A stretch of DNA of 64,000 bases, taken from positions 62,001 through 126,000 of the forward strand of contig NZ_SWKK01000003.1 in assembly GCF_005144745.1 (NCBI RefSeq). Reading direction: 5' to 3'. Under the pieces are notes generated by a model. The model did no database searches, was not told the origin of the DNA, and was given only the letters and a program-made list of their open reading frames with translations. Shown here piece by piece: positions 42,613 through 52,070 of the stretch (position 1 is its first letter; each line of letters opens with the position of its first letter). Origin of the DNA: Flavobacterium sp. ASW18X (GTDB lineage: Bacteria; Bacteroidota; Bacteroidia; Flavobacteriales; Flavobacteriaceae). The position numbers and the translations under genes were made by a program.

Positions 42613-43809
42613 CAAATATTGGAACACGAGCTGGTGCACATAAAGCAATGGCACTCTCTGGATTTATTCTTTTTTGAGCTAATGCGTATTGCTTTCTGGT
42701 TTAATCCGCTAGTATACGTATATCAAAATAGGGTATCAGAATTACATGAGTTTATTGCAGATGCCAAGGTGGCTAAGCATCATAAAAAACAGCAGTATGC
42801 CATACTGTTGTCCCAAGCTTTTAAGACGGAAAATATCAGTTTTATCAATCAATTTTTCACACAATCATTAATCAAAAAACGAATAGTTATGTTATCAAAA
42901 CAAAAGTCAAAGCGCATTTTTCAATTAAAGTACATCTTGTTGATGCCTTTAGTGTTAGGTATGTTGGTGTATACTTCTTGTGAGCAAAGTATAGATAATC
43001 AAGAAGAGAAAATAGAGCCGGTTAGTATTAACAAAGTTCTTACAAAAACAGACTCCATTATTACTACTACCGCAGTTCCTTTTAGTGTTATAGACCAAGT
43101 ACCCGTATTTCCTGGTTGTGAAAGTGCAGCAGATAAAAGGGCCTGTTTTCAAGAAAATATTCAAAACCACATTCGCAAACACTTTAATTACCCCTTAGAA
43201 GCACAGGAGCAAAATATTCAGGGCAGGGTTGCTATAATGTTTACCATACAAGAAGATGGTACCATAGGTAACATTGAAAAACGTGGCCCGCACGCGCTTT
43301 TGGAAAACGAAGCAGTACGGATTATAGAACGGTTACCAAAAATGGAACCAGGGAAACACAAAGGCAAAGTAGTAAGCGTACCTTTTTCTATACCCATTAC
43401 CTTTAGGTTACAAGAAGAGCATGGTATAGATAACGCTATTGCACAATTTTCTAAAAGAGATGCCAATTGGATACCGTTTATGGAGATAGAGAACCCACCC
43501 GTATTTCCTGGGTGCGAAGACGCTGCGGATGCCAGGGCATGTTTTAATGAAAACATAATTAATCACATTAAAAAGCATTTTAATTATCCGCAAGAAGCAA
43601 AAGAAAAGGGCATACAAGGTAGGGTGGCCATTAGGTTTGTAATTAACACCAAAGGTGAGATTATAGATATACAAAAACGAGGACCAAGCCCAATTTTAGA
43701 GGCAGAGGCAGAGCGAATTATTAAACGTTTGCCTAAAATGCAACCAGCCAGCAATAACGGTGAATTGGCAGATGTAGCTTACTCTATACCCATTACTTTT
43801 AAGCTTTAA
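42613..43809 (+). pseudogene. BlaR1-like M56 peptidase, C-terminal part with two TonB-C-like domains
   Basis: It is in frame with the preceding fragment. The zinc site HELVHIKQWH and the third ligand region ELHEFIADAKV are intact, followed by a transmembrane helix (YILLMPLVLGMLVYTSC) and two tandem copies of a TonB-C-like domain (VFPGCESAADKRACFQENI and VFPGCEDAADARACFNENI, each ending in a PITF strand). No good start follows the TAA; the first ATG that would give a sensible product is 42889, just before the last membrane helix. That product would be a membrane-anchored double TonB-C protein without protease. The full gene spans 42130-43809. Confidence 0.8.
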
Positions 43810-43810
43810 G

Positions 43811-44186
43811 ATGAAGTCTTTTTTTCGCTACTGCTTATATTGTTAATGGCAAAAGCTGGAGCTCAAGGTCCGGCCTTTGCCGTGGCAGATAGCCTTTATA
43901 CAATTGGCAATTATACCGCTGCCATAAATACTTATGCAGGTTTAGAAGGGTAAGAGATCAAGCCTTGAACTACTATACCCTAGCATGGGAAGAAGATACG
44001 ACCAATCCTTATTTTTATTATCAAATCTGTACCTTGGCAGATGCTTATTATAAAGACCCCAAAACCAAACTGGGTTATTATGAACGTTTGTTAGAATACT
44101 ATCCAGAACTGGTGCCCTATATAAAGGAAAGGGCAAAAATTAGGATTACAGAACTAAAAGAGGAAATACACTTTGCTGGGGAGTAG
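43811..44186 (+). pseudogene. Remnant of a TPR protein gene (frameshift and internal deletion)
   Basis: From ATG 43811 the frame dies after 11 codons. If the T run at 43820-43826 had one more T, it would read MKSFFSLLLILLMAKAGAQG, a good signal peptide, then FAVADSLYTIGNYTAAINTY, a TPR start. That frame stops at 43951. The sequence then resumes in another frame at about 43953 as DQALNYYTLAWEEDTTNPYF, then KDPKTKLGYYERLLEYYP and ITELKEEIHF, the usual C-terminus of flavobacterial TPR proteins found after BlaR-like genes. The middle repeats (roughly 300 residues in intact homologues, from memory) are missing. Confidence 0.75.
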
Positions 44187-44228
44187 TTTCTTTAAATTAT
44201 CGTAATTTCATCCCCAAGATTAGGGAGT

Positions 44229-44708
44229 ATGTTACGCTATGTGTTCTTATCTTTTAGCCTGTTGTTTGTTTCTTGCGAATTTTTATCGTCTAAAGAGGCG
44301 CTAACAGAGCGTAGGGTAACAGAAAAATTATCAGCAATAGATTGGGATAGTGTAGATGAGTACCCTATGTTTGATGATTGCTTACTTACACAAACTAAGG
44401 AAGAACAAAGACAATGCTTCCAAGCCACCATGCTTAAAAAGTTTTCTAAAGCTTTAGAAGAATTAGAGCTAAAAGTAGATAGTGGTCTTAATGACACCGT
44501 GAATGTAAATTTAGTGATAGACGAGCACGGTTTTATGGCAGTAAAAGATATAGAAGAGAATGGTAAAGTCATGCAACTTTTACCCAACTTTGAGCGAGAA
44601 GTTACAGATAAACTGAACGATTTGGTTACGGTAAAACCAGCCATTAAAAGAGGGGTTTTTGTTAAAGTTTCGGTAAGATTACCCTTAATCCTAAAAACAG
44701 AGGAATAG
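44229..44708 (+). CDS. Lipoprotein with TonB-C-like domain
   Basis: The protein has 159 residues. A lipoprotein signal peptide ends at FLSFSLLFVSC (lipobox, Cys16). The body VDEYPMFDDCLLTQTKEEQR, then QCFQATMLKKFSKALEEL resembles the two VFPGCE domains of the upstream M56 protein, so it probably belongs to the same envelope system. It has no membrane-spanning helix beyond the lipid anchor. It ends immediately before the TTG start of ruvC. The function is unknown; TonB-C-like folds usually bind partner proteins. Confidence 0.75.
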   Translation: MLRYVFLSFSLLFVSCEFLSSKEALTERRVTEKLSAIDWDSVDEYPMFDDCLLTQTKEEQRQCFQATMLKKFSKALEELELKVDSGLNDTVNVNLVIDEHGFMAVKDIEENGKVMQLLPNFEREVTDKLNDLVTVKPAIKRGVFVKVSVRLPLILKTEE

Positions 44709-45272
44709 TTGGCTAAGGAGAAGATTATTTTAGGAATAGACCCAGGAACCACCATTATGGGGTTTGGTATTATTAAGGTGGTAAACAAAAAGATGGAATT
44801 TGTACAAATGAATGAGCTTTTACTGCATAAGTACACAGACCCATATATAAAACTTAAACTTATTTTTGAACGTACGGTTGAGCTGATAGATACCTACCAC
44901 CCAGATGAAATTGCTATAGAAGCACCTTTTTATGGCAAGAATGTACAGTCTATGCTTAAACTAGGTAGAGCACAAGGAGTAGCGATGGCAGCAGGGTTAT
45001 CTAGAGAGGTGCCAATTACGGAATACTTTCCTAAGAAAATTAAAATGGCAATAACGGGCAATGGTAATGCCAGTAAAGAGCAAGTAGCTAAAATGCTTAA
45101 AGGTCTTTTGGGCCTAAAAACACTGCCTAAAAATCTGGATAGTACAGATGGTTTGGCAGCAGCGGTATGTCATTTCTATAATGAAGGTCGCGTAGAGTTG
45201 GGTACTCAGTACAGTGGTTGGGAAGCCTTTGTTAAAGCTAATGCCAACAAAGTAAAAGGTGCAAAAAAATAG
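44709..45272 (+). CDS. ruvC: Holliday junction resolvase RuvC
   Basis: The protein has 187 residues from a TTG start at 44709, directly after the preceding stop. No ATG lies before the conserved ILGIDPGTTIMGFGI, whose Asp is the first catalytic acid. The other acids are in EIAIEAPFYGKN and LDSTDGLAAAVCHF, and the DNA-binding loop is ITGNGNASKEQVAKML. RuvC cuts four-way junctions with RuvAB in recombination and repair. It is followed after one base by hemW. The length is normal. Confidence 0.95.
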   Translation: MAKEKIILGIDPGTTIMGFGIIKVVNKKMEFVQMNELLLHKYTDPYIKLKLIFERTVELIDTYHPDEIAIEAPFYGKNVQSMLKLGRAQGVAMAAGLSREVPITEYFPKKIKMAITGNGNASKEQVAKMLKGLLGLKTLPKNLDSTDGLAAAVCHFYNEGRVELGTQYSGWEAFVKANANKVKGAKK

Positions 45273-45273
45273 T

Positions 45274-46404
45274 ATGGCGGGTATATACATACACATTCCT
45301 TTTTGTAAACAAGCTTGCCATTATTGCGATTTCCATTTTTCCACCAGTTTAAAGCACAAAGATGGCATGCTCCAAGCTTTGGCAAAAGAACTACAACTGC
45401 GAAAGTCAGAATTAGAAGGCAAAATAATAGAAACCATTTATTTCGGCGGGGGTACTCCTAGTGTATTGAGTAATGCAGAAATTGAGCTTTTAATAGCTGC
45501 GGTTTACGCTAATTTTAAAGTGATAGAAAACCCAGAAATCACATTAGAAGCCAATCCGGATGATTTAAGTGTAGATAGAATTGTTGCGTTAGCTGCTACA
45601 CCCATAAATAGATTAAGTATAGGAGTACAATCTTTTTTAGATAAGGACCTAAAACTTATGAATAGGGCACACGATGCAAAAGAAGCGATGCACGTGCTCA
45701 CTACAGCTGTACAGTATTTTCCAAATACCAGTTTAGATTTAATCTACGGTATTCCCAACCAAACCGATGCGGAATGGCAACAAAACATAAAGCAAGCATT
45801 AGATTTTGGAGTGCCCCATATATCTAGCTACGCACTAACGGTAGAACCCAAAACAGCACTTAAAAAATTTATAGCAAAAGGGGTAGTACCAGCAGTGGAT
45901 GATGAACAAGCACAACGCCAATTTATGTTGTTGGTAGATGCATTAGAAGCACATAACTTTATAAATTACGAGATTTCTAATTTTGGTAAAAAAGACTACT
46001 TTTCTAAAAATAATACGGCGTATTGGTTAGGGAAAAGCTATCTAGGAATAGGTCCTTCTGCGCATTCTTTTAATGGTGTTAACAGGGGTTGGAATGTTAG
46101 AAACAACCAAAAATATATAAAGGCAATACAGGAGGCGCAATTGCCTATAGAAATAGAAACCTTAACCACTAGAGACCGCTATAACGAATATATTATGACT
46201 GGCTTACGTACTATTTGGGGGGTGTCTTTAATACGATTAAAAGAAGAGTTTGGAGAGAGGTATAAGAAGTATGCCTTACAACAAGCCCAAAAATATGTAG
46301 CGGAGCATTTACTCTTTTTAGAAGATAATGTGTTAAGAACTACTAAAAAAGGAAAGTTTTTAGCCGATGGAATTGCATCTGATTTATTTATGATTAATTT
46401 ATAA
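45274..46404 (+). CDS. hemW: HemW-like radical SAM haem chaperone
   Basis: The protein is 376 residues from ATG 45274; an in-frame upstream start at 45259 lies inside ruvC and would add five residues. The radical SAM cluster is C11-KQA-C15-HY-C18 in IHIPFCKQACHYCDFHF, followed by YFGGGTPSVL and the HemN-like C-terminal domain (TGLRTIWGV). HemW was formerly called coproporphyrinogen III dehydrogenase; the known E. coli-type role is insertion of haem into respiratory proteins. The first cysteine spacing C-x3-C-x2-C lacks the extra cysteine typical of HemN, which supports HemW. Confidence 0.92.
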   Translation: MAGIYIHIPFCKQACHYCDFHFSTSLKHKDGMLQALAKELQLRKSELEGKIIETIYFGGGTPSVLSNAEIELLIAAVYANFKVIENPEITLEANPDDLSVDRIVALAATPINRLSIGVQSFLDKDLKLMNRAHDAKEAMHVLTTAVQYFPNTSLDLIYGIPNQTDAEWQQNIKQALDFGVPHISSYALTVEPKTALKKFIAKGVVPAVDDEQAQRQFMLLVDALEAHNFINYEISNFGKKDYFSKNNTAYWLGKSYLGIGPSAHSFNGVNRGWNVRNNQKYIKAIQEAQLPIEIETLTTRDRYNEYIMTGLRTIWGVSLIRLKEEFGERYKKYALQQAQKYVAEHLLFLEDNVLRTTKKGKFLADGIASDLFMINL

Positions 46405-46406
46405 GG

Positions 46407-47156
46407 ATGATTGCAACACTAAAATATAACTCCAAAAATTACAAAATAGATTTAGCAGCACCTTTAGATTTATCTATTGCTATGAAAGGCGATAAGACCG
46501 ATGTAAATGCATGGTATTTACCTCCCGCTACTATAAAACCGCATAAGGAAGACGGGTTTGTGGGTAGCGTAGCTGAAGGTGCATCTATAAATTTTAATAC
46601 AATAACATTTAATCCACATGCACATATTACCCATACAGAAACTGTTGGGCATATTACAGAAAAATTAGTAGATGTAAATAAGGCGTTTAAAAGATATTTT
46701 TTCTTAGCAGAGGTAATCACAGTTGCGCCAGAGAAAATAAATGAAGATTGGGTAGTTTCTAAAAAGCAATTAAGTTATGCTTTAGGGAATAAAAAAAGAG
46801 AGGCTGTGGTAATCCGTACATTACCCAACACCAAGGCTAAAAAGTCTAGACAGTACGCACATACTAATCCTCCGTATTTAGAAGAAGCTGCGGCAGCGTT
46901 TTTAAAGAAAAAAGGAATACAGCATTTACTTGTAGATTTACCATCTGTAGATAAAGAGAAGGACGATGGCTTACTCTTATGCCATAATGCTTTCTGGAAT
47001 ACCAAAGGTAAGCTCAGAGAAAAGGCCACAATAACAGAATTTATTTATGTACCCAATAAAGTTAAAGATGGCACCTATTTTTTAAATATTCAAATGGCAC
47101 CCATGGTAAATGATGCAACCCCTAGCAGACCAATACTTTATGCCATCCTTGACTGA
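46407..47156 (+). CDS. Cyclase-family (kynurenine formamidase-like) hydrolase
   Basis: The protein has 249 residues. The metal-binding motif is FNPHAHITHTETVGHI (H-x-x-x-H-x-E type, about residues 70-85), and a second histidine region is PYLEEAAAAFLKKKGIQHLL. These are the marks of the PF04199 cyclase family, which includes bacterial kynurenine formamidase and other metal-dependent amide or lactone hydrolases. The start ATG is two bases after the hemW stop, so it is likely in the same transcript. The substrate is not determined. Confidence 0.85.
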   Translation: MIATLKYNSKNYKIDLAAPLDLSIAMKGDKTDVNAWYLPPATIKPHKEDGFVGSVAEGASINFNTITFNPHAHITHTETVGHITEKLVDVNKAFKRYFFLAEVITVAPEKINEDWVVSKKQLSYALGNKKREAVVIRTLPNTKAKKSRQYAHTNPPYLEEAAAAFLKKKGIQHLLVDLPSVDKEKDDGLLLCHNAFWNTKGKLREKATITEFIYVPNKVKDGTYFLNIQMAPMVNDATPSRPILYAILD

Positions 47157-47173
47157 AAAATGTATATTTGAGT

Positions 47174-47797
47174 ATGAATAGCGTAGTAGTAGCGTTTATA
47201 GGTTTGCTCTTTGGTGCAGGAATCATGTACTGGGCCTATACAGTTTTAAACAAGAAAAAACGAAAAGAACTCGTTGAGCATCAATCTACAGTGATTCTAG
47301 ACCGGATAAAAACGGTTTGTAAGTTGGTAACGGTAGAGGGAGAATTTGCAGAAATATATAAATACGAAAACACTAAAGAAGGTTGGCTAAACTTACTTAC
47401 AAGTAAGAAAAAGGCATTAGTCGTTATAAATGCAAAGGCACAAGTAGGGTACGATTTAAAGAAGCTTAAATTAAAAGCAGATACAGAACGTAAAAGAATT
47501 TTATTGTCTGAATTTCCAGAACCAGAAGTCCTATCCATTGAACCCGATTTGCAGTTTTATGATATCAAGAATGGTATATTTAATTCGTTTTCTCCTAATG
47601 ACCTGACCGATTTAAATACCAATGCCAAAGAACACATTAGAGAAAAGATACCAGAAAGTGGATTATTAGATTCTGCAAAATCAGAAGCCTTGCAAGCTGT
47701 TTTGCTAATAGAAAAAATAGTAGAAACCATTGGTTGGAAATTAGACTATTCTGCCTTAGAAATATCGAACAGAGACAAACAATACTTAGAACAATAA
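47174..47797 (+). CDS. DUF4230 single-pass membrane protein
   Basis: The protein is 207 residues from ATG 47174 (a TTG two codons earlier is in frame). One N-terminal transmembrane helix (VVVAFIGLLFGAGIMYWAY) is followed by a soluble domain of the DUF4230 type: TVCKLVTVEGEFAEIY, then KKALVVINAKAQVGYDLKKL and a long C-terminal helix (KSEALQAVLLIEKIVETIGW). The family function is unknown. It lies 17 bp after the cyclase-like gene. A TATATTTG sequence at 47163-47170 would place a promoter directly at the start codon, which is probably chance. Confidence 0.85.
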   Translation: MNSVVVAFIGLLFGAGIMYWAYTVLNKKKRKELVEHQSTVILDRIKTVCKLVTVEGEFAEIYKYENTKEGWLNLLTSKKKALVVINAKAQVGYDLKKLKLKADTERKRILLSEFPEPEVLSIEPDLQFYDIKNGIFNSFSPNDLTDLNTNAKEHIREKIPESGLLDSAKSEALQAVLLIEKIVETIGWKLDYSALEISNRDKQYLEQ

Positions 47798-47809
47798 ACA
47801 GCACCAGCA

Positions 47810-48208
47810 ATGAAAAAGTTGGTATTACCTTTACTTCTTATATTTAGTGTAACAATTGCCTTAGCACAAAAAAAAGAAACCATGCAAGAATTTGATTCGC
47901 ATTTTGCACACGTAGTATATTTTTGGTTTAAAGAACCAGATAATACAATAGAAAAAGCCAAGTTTGAAGCCTCGCTTAAAAAATTTATGGCGAATTCTAA
48001 GTATGCCAAAACCCAATACATTGGTACGGCTCCCAAAGCCGTTAGAGATGTAGTCGATGATAGTTTTACTTATAATTTAATAGCTACTTTCGCATCTGCA
48101 GAAGACCAACAAAAGTACCAAGAAGAACCTGCCCATTTGGTATTTATTGAAGAGTGCAAACACATGTGGGAAAAGGTAATTGTGTACGATTCTAATGGTA
48201 TTAACTAA
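47810..48208 (+). CDS. Secreted Dabb (stress-response A/B barrel) protein
   Basis: The protein has 132 residues. A signal peptide (about 1-19, LVLPLLLIFSVTIALAQ) precedes a Dabb domain: SHFAHVVYFWFKEPDN, then YIGTAPKAVRDVVDDSF and TFASAEDQQKYQEEPAH. Dabb proteins are small dimeric barrels of uncertain role. The stop shares a base with the start of the next gene (TAATG), so translation is coupled. Confidence 0.85.
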   Translation: MKKLVLPLLLIFSVTIALAQKKETMQEFDSHFAHVVYFWFKEPDNTIEKAKFEASLKKFMANSKYAKTQYIGTAPKAVRDVVDDSFTYNLIATFASAEDQQKYQEEPAHLVFIEECKHMWEKVIVYDSNGIN

Positions 48209-48567
48209 TGCATGTTGAAGCCTTTAGAACGTACTGTTTGGCCAAAAAAGGCGTAACGGAACACTTTCCGTTCGATGAAAAAACGTTGGTGTTTAAGGTC
48301 ATGGATAAAATGTTTGCTTTAGCACCGCTAGAACGTGTGCCGGCGCAAGTAAACTTAAAGTGCGACCCAGAAAGAGCAATAGCTTTAAGAGAAGAATTAG
48401 AAGACGTAGTGTTACCAGGGTACCACATGAATAAAAAACACTGGAATACCGTGTTGTTAGCGCAGCAACCCCAGTCTTTTTATGAAGAGCTTATTGATCA
48501 TTCTTATGATTTGGTGGTATCTAAATTGACTAAAAAAGCCAGAGCAATACTAGCAGAAATAAAATAA
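48208..48567 (+). CDS. MmcQ/YjbR-family DNA-binding protein
   Basis: The protein has 119 residues. The signature is FRTYCLAKKGVTEHFPFDEK, then VFKVMDKMFAL and the double-wing NLKCDPERAIALREEL and KHWNTVLL. YjbR proteins have a cyanophage-gp5.9-like fold and may bind DNA; the role is unknown. It overlaps the Dabb gene by one base. Confidence 0.9.
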   Translation: MHVEAFRTYCLAKKGVTEHFPFDEKTLVFKVMDKMFALAPLERVPAQVNLKCDPERAIALREELEDVVLPGYHMNKKHWNTVLLAQQPQSFYEELIDHSYDLVVSKLTKKARAILAEIK

Positions 48568-48714
48568 AGACTACAAATGGGTTTGTAGGAAAATATTTAT
48601 TAACTTCATCGAAGCTTTTCTGCAATTCGTCGATAGTAAATGACGGTTTAAAGGGGGTGATTAAAAAAACGAGAAAGTTTAAATCAACTTTGTGATAGAA
48701 CCAATAGACTAGAC

Positions 48715-49113
48715 ATGAAAGTATTATTCATCGAGGATGACATGATTGAGTGCATGAAGATGCAGCGAGCTGTTTCCAAACTCACCAATAAACACAACAT
48801 TATTGAGGCAAAAAATGGAGAAGAGGCATTGAACGTCCTTAAAGGAGGGGATTTGCCAGATGTGATCTTTTTAGATTTGAATATGCCTAGAATGAATGGT
48901 ATTGAGTTTTTAACCATTCTCAAAAAAGATGAAAAACTAAGATACTTACCTACAGTAATTCTTACAACATCAGAGAATCGTGCAGACCTGCTGGAATGTT
49001 TTAAAATTGGTATTGCCGGTTACATTATAAAGCCCTTAAAATATGAAGACTACGAAGAGAAAATTAAAAGGGCATTCCAGTATTGGGAAATTAACGAGTT
49101 AATAAAGGGCTAA
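48715..49113 (+). CDS. Single-domain response regulator (CheY-like)
   Basis: The protein has 132 residues, a lone receiver domain. The acidic pocket is E7-D8-D9, the phosphoacceptor is D54 in VIFLDLNMPRMNG, the conserved Thr is in VILTTSEN, and the Lys is in GYIIKPLKYED. No output domain is present, so it acts by protein contact or as a phosphate sink. It lies 78 bp before the H-NOX gene, in the same direction, and is the first gene of the signalling block. It may receive phosphate from the downstream kinases. Confidence 0.92.
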   Translation: MKVLFIEDDMIECMKMQRAVSKLTNKHNIIEAKNGEEALNVLKGGDLPDVIFLDLNMPRMNGIEFLTILKKDEKLRYLPTVILTTSENRADLLECFKIGIAGYIIKPLKYEDYEEKIKRAFQYWEINELIKG

Positions 49114-49162
49114 TTACGGCTTTTTCTACTTTTTACTGCACATAATAAGTAATCCAATTCTT

Positions 49163-49180
49163 ACGTTAAAGAACTATTAA
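49163..49180 (+). promoter_or_regulatory. ACGTTA-N6-TATTA motif upstream of the H-NOX gene
   Basis: ACGTTA, six bases, then TATTAA lies 11 bp before the H-NOX ATG. The same arrangement occurs at 58495-58512 before the STAS/flippase operon. A shared promoter or activator site is possible but rests on two sites only. Confidence 0.3.
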
Positions 49181-49191
49181 TACAACTTATT

Positions 49192-49734
49192 ATGAAAGGA
49201 ATCGTATTTACAGAATTTTTAGAAATGGTAGAAGAGACCTTTGGTCTAGAAACTGTGGATAATATTATAGAAAATTCTGAGCTACCATCTGGAGCGGCAT
49301 ATACAGCTGTCGGCACCTATGATTTTAATGAGATGGTACAATTGCTTACCAACCTAAGTGAAGAGACCAAAATACCAGCCAACGACTTGCTATTTACTTT
49401 TGGCACCTATCTTTTTAATGGGCTCGCTAAAACGCATCCAGAAGTAGTAGAAGGTTACACAAAACCTTTAAATTTACTGTATTCTATAGAGGACCACATA
49501 CATGTACATGTAAAAAAATTATATCCAGACGCGGAACTCCCTACCTTTAAAATCTTGGAAAAAACCGATGAAAAGTTGAGTATGATTTACAGCTCATCTA
49601 GAGGACTATATGCCTTAGCTCACGGTCTTATTACCAAGACTTTTGAGCACTTTGAAAAAAGTGTAGAAGTTGCATATAAATTGTTAAATGAACAAGGTAC
49701 AGAAGTTGAGTTTACGATAGTCCAGAATGGATAA
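49192..49734 (+). CDS. H-NOX haem-binding gas-sensor protein
   Basis: The protein has 180 residues, the normal length of a stand-alone H-NOX. The proximal haem ligand is H104 in EDHIHVHVKKLYPDAELP, and the haem-propionate motif is Y133-S-S135-S-R137. Together these are diagnostic of the family. H-NOX proteins bind nitric oxide (or O2 in anaerobes) and usually inhibit a partner histidine kinase in the same operon. The distal residues needed to judge O2 binding cannot be assigned by eye. Its stop overlaps the start of the PAS kinase gene by eight bases, which marks that kinase as its partner. Confidence 0.93.
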   Translation: MKGIVFTEFLEMVEETFGLETVDNIIENSELPSGAAYTAVGTYDFNEMVQLLTNLSEETKIPANDLLFTFGTYLFNGLAKTHPEVVEGYTKPLNLLYSIEDHIHVHVKKLYPDAELPTFKILEKTDEKLSMIYSSSRGLYALAHGLITKTFEHFEKSVEVAYKLLNEQGTEVEFTIVQNG

Positions 49735-52069
49735 CAAAGAAATACAATTACTTAAAAGAGCATTAGATAGGGAAAAACGGTCCAGAAAGGCCGCAGAATC
49801 CTTATTGGAACAAAAATCCAAAGAATTATATGATGCTTCTAGGCATTTGCGAGAGGTAAATGGAAAGCTAGAAGCTATGTTAACAGACAATGGCGCACAT
49901 TGGGATGGCGCTTTTGTAAATATTATTGATCCATACATTGTCATAGATTTAAAAGGAAACGTGCTTAACATGAACCAAAGTGCCAAAGATTTTATGGGCT
50001 TTGACCATGAGAAGGACCGTATTAATCTGGCTTCTTTAGTACATAAAGATTATGTGCAATACACCAAAGAATCTTTTAAATCCCTAGCACATACAGGGCT
50101 CATTAAAAACTATAATGCCAAAATAAATACCCTAGCGCACGGAGAGCGTTTTATTAATATCAATGCAAGTTTAATCTACAATCAAGAGGGTTTGCCAGTG
50201 GCAGCCCAAGGGGTAGTCAGAGATATTACCAGAGAAATAGAAATTAAAGAGTTACTGGAAGACCAGCGTAAACAGCAAGATATTATTGTAGAAAATTCAT
50301 CTTTAGGAATTTTATTAACCGTAAAAGATGTAATCGTTAAAGCAAATAAAACCTTTGTAGATTTATTAGGGTATACTGCTATAGAATTGGCTAATACCCA
50401 ATTAAATGATATTTCTTCTATAGAAGATTTAGAGGAATATCAACGGATTAAAAATAGTGATGACTCAGCTTTGCAAGACAAATACTCGGTAGTTCGCAAG
50501 TTTAAAAAGAAAAATGGCGAGTATTTGTATGGTAAAACATCAGTAAACACCGTACGCAATCAAGCAGGTGCCATAGACTATCAAGTGGTAATGATAGAAG
50601 ATATTACCCAGGATCGAATTTCAGAAGAAAGGTTAAAAACATCGGAACAACGAATGTCTACGCTAATAACCAATTTGCAGACAGGTGTATTGCTAGAAGA
50701 TGTAGACAGAAAGGTAGTTCTAACCAATAAAAAGTTTTGTGACCTGTTCCATGTTACCGTGAATCCAGAAGTACTAGTAGGGGTAGATTGCAAGGCGTAT
50801 TTAGAACGTTCTAAAACTATTTTTCAATCTCCGGAGGAAGAAATCAACAGAATCAATGCCATTTTAGAGAAGAAAGAATTGGTAGTTTCTGATGAAATTG
50901 AATTGGCAGATGGTAGAACCTTAGAAAGAGACTATATACCATTATACGTAGACAATGTATATAGCGGCCATTTATGGACGTATAATGATGTAACCATAAA
51001 AAAGAATTACAGGCGCAATCTAGAAGCAGAAAAACTAAAATATGGTAACATTGTTGCCAACATGAATTTAGGTTTAGTAGAGGTAGATACTAAAGGTCAT
51101 ATTTTAATGACAAATAACCGTTTTTCAGAAATGGTAGGCGTTGAGCTCCAAAATTTGGTAGGAGAAAACGTTTTAAACCTGATAGATATGGATGCGGATA
51201 CCAGAGAACGAATCAAGCAACAATTTGCAAAAAGACAAGAACATGTCTCTGATTCTTATGAAATTGAAGTGCGCGATAAAAATGGAATTCTACGTAATTG
51301 GTTGGTTTCTGCAGCACCAAGTTATGATGAATCTGGCCATGTAGTAGGTTCCATAGGGGTGCATTTAGACATTACCGAACAAAAACAATTAGAGAAAGAA
51401 CTAGAACAAAGCAATAAAGGCTTACAAGAATATGCGCATATTGTTTCTCATGATTTAAAATCGCCGCTACGTAGCGTAACTGCGTTAATAACTTGGTTGC
51501 AAGAGGACTATAAAGAGGTGTTGGATGAAAACGGGCAACATACCCTTAAAATGATTACCGATAAGATAGAAGGAATGGATAGGCTCATCGGTGGTATCTT
51601 AAAATACTCTACAGTAAATAGTGATACTTTAGATAACACCAATGTAGATGTAAATGAAGTTATAAAAGAGATTACAGAGATTATCTACATACCGGATCAT
51701 GTTTCCGTGCAAATAGTAGGTAAGCTACCCACCATTAAGGCAGATAAAACTAAGATTCATCAATTGTTTCAGAATTTCTTAAGCAATGCCGTGGTTAACA
51801 TTGATAAAGAAGTGGGGGTAGTAGCAGTTGCTAGTAAAGAAACCCCTACACATTGGGAATTTAGTGTAAAAGATAACGGCGTCGGTATTCCTAAAGAATA
51901 TCACGAGAAGATTTTCAAGATTTTTCAGTCTATTGGAAATAATGAAAGGTCTACAGGTATAGGATTGTCCATTGTTAAAAAAATTATAGATAGGTATGAT
52001 GGTAAAGTCTGGTTAGATAGTGAAATAGGGGTAGGGACTACATTCTATTTTACATTAAAAAAGATGTAG
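49727..52069 (+). CDS. Multi-PAS histidine kinase, likely partner of H-NOX
   Basis: The protein has 780 residues and is cytoplasmic. An N-terminal coiled coil (LKRALDREKRSRKAAESLLE, about 9-45) precedes about four PAS/PAC domains (PYIVIDLKGNVLNMNQSAKD, then SSLGILLTVKDVIVKANKT and others). The H-box is LQEYAHIVSHDLKSPLRSV near 568, and the HATPase shows FQNFLSNAV, DNGVGIP and STGIGLSIVKKIIDRY. It has no receiver domain, so phosphate must pass to separate proteins (two Hpt proteins and regulators lie downstream). The 8-bp overlap with H-NOX supports direct coupling. Confidence 0.92.
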   Translation: MDNKEIQLLKRALDREKRSRKAAESLLEQKSKELYDASRHLREVNGKLEAMLTDNGAHWDGAFVNIIDPYIVIDLKGNVLNMNQSAKDFMGFDHEKDRINLASLVHKDYVQYTKESFKSLAHTGLIKNYNAKINTLAHGERFININASLIYNQEGLPVAAQGVVRDITREIEIKELLEDQRKQQDIIVENSSLGILLTVKDVIVKANKTFVDLLGYTAIELANTQLNDISSIEDLEEYQRIKNSDDSALQDKYSVVRKFKKKNGEYLYGKTSVNTVRNQAGAIDYQVVMIEDITQDRISEERLKTSEQRMSTLITNLQTGVLLEDVDRKVVLTNKKFCDLFHVTVNPEVLVGVDCKAYLERSKTIFQSPEEEINRINAILEKKELVVSDEIELADGRTLERDYIPLYVDNVYSGHLWTYNDVTIKKNYRRNLEAEKLKYGNIVANMNLGLVEVDTKGHILMTNNRFSEMVGVELQNLVGENVLNLIDMDADTRERIKQQFAKRQEHVSDSYEIEVRDKNGILRNWLVSAAPSYDESGHVVGSIGVHLDITEQKQLEKELEQSNKGLQEYAHIVSHDLKSPLRSVTALITWLQEDYKEVLDENGQHTLKMITDKIEGMDRLIGGILKYSTVNSDTLDNTNVDVNEVIKEITEIIYIPDHVSVQIVGKLPTIKADKTKIHQLFQNFLSNAVVNIDKEVGVVAVASKETPTHWEFSVKDNGVGIPKEYHEKIFKIFQSIGNNERSTGIGLSIVKKIIDRYDGKVWLDSEIGVGTTFYFTLKKM

Positions 52070-52070
52070 T

